Assembly: GCA_005882415.1 (NCBI GenBank)
Contig: VBAE01000254.1
Span: 1-6,480 of the forward strand
From: Alphaproteobacteria bacterium
Lineage (GTDB): Bacteria > Pseudomonadota > Alphaproteobacteria > Sphingomonadales > Sphingomonadaceae
DNA length: 6,480 nt
Direction: 5' to 3'
Notes under the pieces: model-generated
What the model was told of the DNA's origin: nothing
What the model saw: the letters and a program-made list of their open reading frames with translations, nothing else
Databases searched by the model: none
Part shown: piece by piece, positions 6,110 to 6,480 of the stretch
How the letters are laid out: each line of letters begins with the position of its first letter
How positions within the stretch are numbered: position 1 is the first letter of the stretch
Made by a program: the position numbers and the translations under genes

Positions 6110-6116
6110 CCTCCTT
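6110..6116 (-). promoter_or_regulatory. Consensus Shine-Dalgarno of the stress operon's first gene
   Basis: AAGGAGG on the complement with 6 nt to the ATG at 6103. It is the strongest ribosome binding site in the window, decides the start of the Gly-rich gene, and predicts high expression once transcribed. Confidence 0.85.
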
Positions 6117-6143
6117 GGTCATGACGAATAGCTTCGGCTGCGA

Positions 6144-6169
6144 AACACCCGTTCCTCGCCTTCCGTTCC
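6144..6169 (-). promoter_or_regulatory. Candidate EcfG (general stress response sigma) promoter
   Basis: Reading the complement, GGAAC (6165-6169) is followed by 17 bases and TGTT (6144-6147). The published consensus for alphaproteobacterial EcfG-type sigma factors is GGAAC, 16-17 bases, CGTT; only the first base of the -10 differs. A start point near 6137 would give a leader of about 34 nt containing the AAGGAGG site, a normal layout. A second GGAAC at 6151-6155 has no suitable -10 after it. The downstream genes are of a kind expected in a general stress regulon. Confidence 0.6.
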
Positions 6170-6230
6170 GGCTTTGAGACGAAAGTTGCTTAGCGGGCGG
6201 CACGCCGATAAGCGGCCGGTGCGTATTCCC

Positions 6231-6236
6231 TATAGA
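6231..6236 (+). promoter_or_regulatory. Possible -10 element for eno
   Basis: TATAGA, close to the sigma-70 -10 consensus, lies 20 bp before the eno start in otherwise GC-rich DNA. No good -35 is found 16-18 bases upstream, so this is weak. The implied leader would be short, with GAGG (6244-6247) as ribosome site 9 nt before the ATG. Confidence 0.3.
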
Positions 6237-6256
6237 TCAGAACGAGGCCGTAACAA

Positions 6257-6480
6257 ATGACCGCGATTCTCGACGTCCACGCCCGCCAGATCCTCGACAG
6301 CCGCGGAAACCCCACGGTCGAGGTCGAAATCCTCCTCGAAGACGGCAGCATGGGCCGCGCCGCCGTCCCCTCCGGCGCCTCCACCGGCGCCCATGAGGCG
6401 GTCGAGAAAAGAGACGGGGACAAGAGCCGCTATCTCGGCAAAGGCGTCACCCAGGCTGTGGACGCGGTGCGCGGCGAGAT
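6257..6480 (+). CDS. eno: Enolase, N-terminal fragment cut by window edge
   Basis: Enolase interconverts 2-phosphoglycerate and phosphoenolpyruvate in glycolysis and gluconeogenesis; in many bacteria it is also found with the RNA degradosome. The frame runs from ATG 6257 to the end of the window: 74 complete codons plus two bases of a family of about 425-430 residues. The N-terminal signature is clear: ARQILDSRGNPTVEVEILLE (9-28), then AAVPSGASTGAHEAVEKRD, where S42 in the mobile SGASTG loop is the residue that binds the second Mg2+. YLGKGVTQAV (59-68) also matches. The ATG is preceded by GAGG at 9 nt. It is transcribed divergently from the stress operon, with 153 bp between the two start codons. 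Confidence 0.98.
   Translation, partial: MTAILDVHARQILDSRGNPTVEVEILLEDGSMGRAAVPSGASTGAHEAVEKRDGDKSRYLGKGVTQAVDAVRGE

Noticed and set aside
5222..6124. 300-codon + strand open frame
   Set aside because: Antisense to the YqjE-like and Gly-rich genes; its composition mirrors the GCC/GGC repeats of the opposite strand and shows no recognisable domain.
6190..6423. 77-codon minus strand frame over the eno start
   Set aside because: It is antisense to a clear enolase N-terminus and lacks any recognisable domain.

Overview
The window is GC-rich and gene-dense, and its protein sequences point to an alphaproteobacterium, most likely a member of the Sphingomonadales. The evidence is the CarB and GreA sequence character, a DUF4170 protein, a likely EcfG-type stress promoter, and a GTCAT...ATGAC hairpin repeat of a kind I associate with that order. 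The assignment is by recognition only; no search was run.

Layout. (1) Positions 2-2401 (+) hold the C-terminal three quarters of carB, cut by the left edge. (2) greA (2480-2959, +) follows after 78 bp, and a rhomboid-family membrane serine protease (about 2979-3626, +) follows greA after 19 bp, so the three are probably read in one direction. (3) Positions 3627-3862 are non-coding and lie between convergent genes. They hold two nearly identical 96-bp palindromic elements, each made of two small hairpins facing each other. (4) Positions 3863-6103 (-) carry five small genes. In order of transcription they are: a Gly-rich YqjD/DUF883-like membrane-anchored protein, a YqjE-like 'holin-X' (DUF1469-type) two-helix membrane protein, a DUF3618 protein, a low-complexity protein with 11-residue LEA-like repeats and a hydrophobic segment, and a DUF4170 protein. 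The first four are separated by +2, -4 and -4 bp, so they form one translationally coupled unit. (5) A 153-bp divergent intergenic region leads to the first 74 codons of eno (enolase) on the + strand at the right edge.

Working together. carB (pyrimidine and arginine precursor synthesis), greA (transcript cleavage factor) and eno (glycolysis/RNA degradosome) are housekeeping genes. The distinctive part is the minus-strand operon of small, probably membrane-anchored proteins. Its upstream region carries GGAAC-N17-TGTT, which closely resembles the promoter of the alphaproteobacterial general stress sigma factor EcfG, followed at suitable distance by a strong AAGGAGG ribosome binding site. The operon resembles the E. 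coli yqjD-yqjE stationary-phase operon in content and is best read as a stress-induced envelope module of unknown mechanism.
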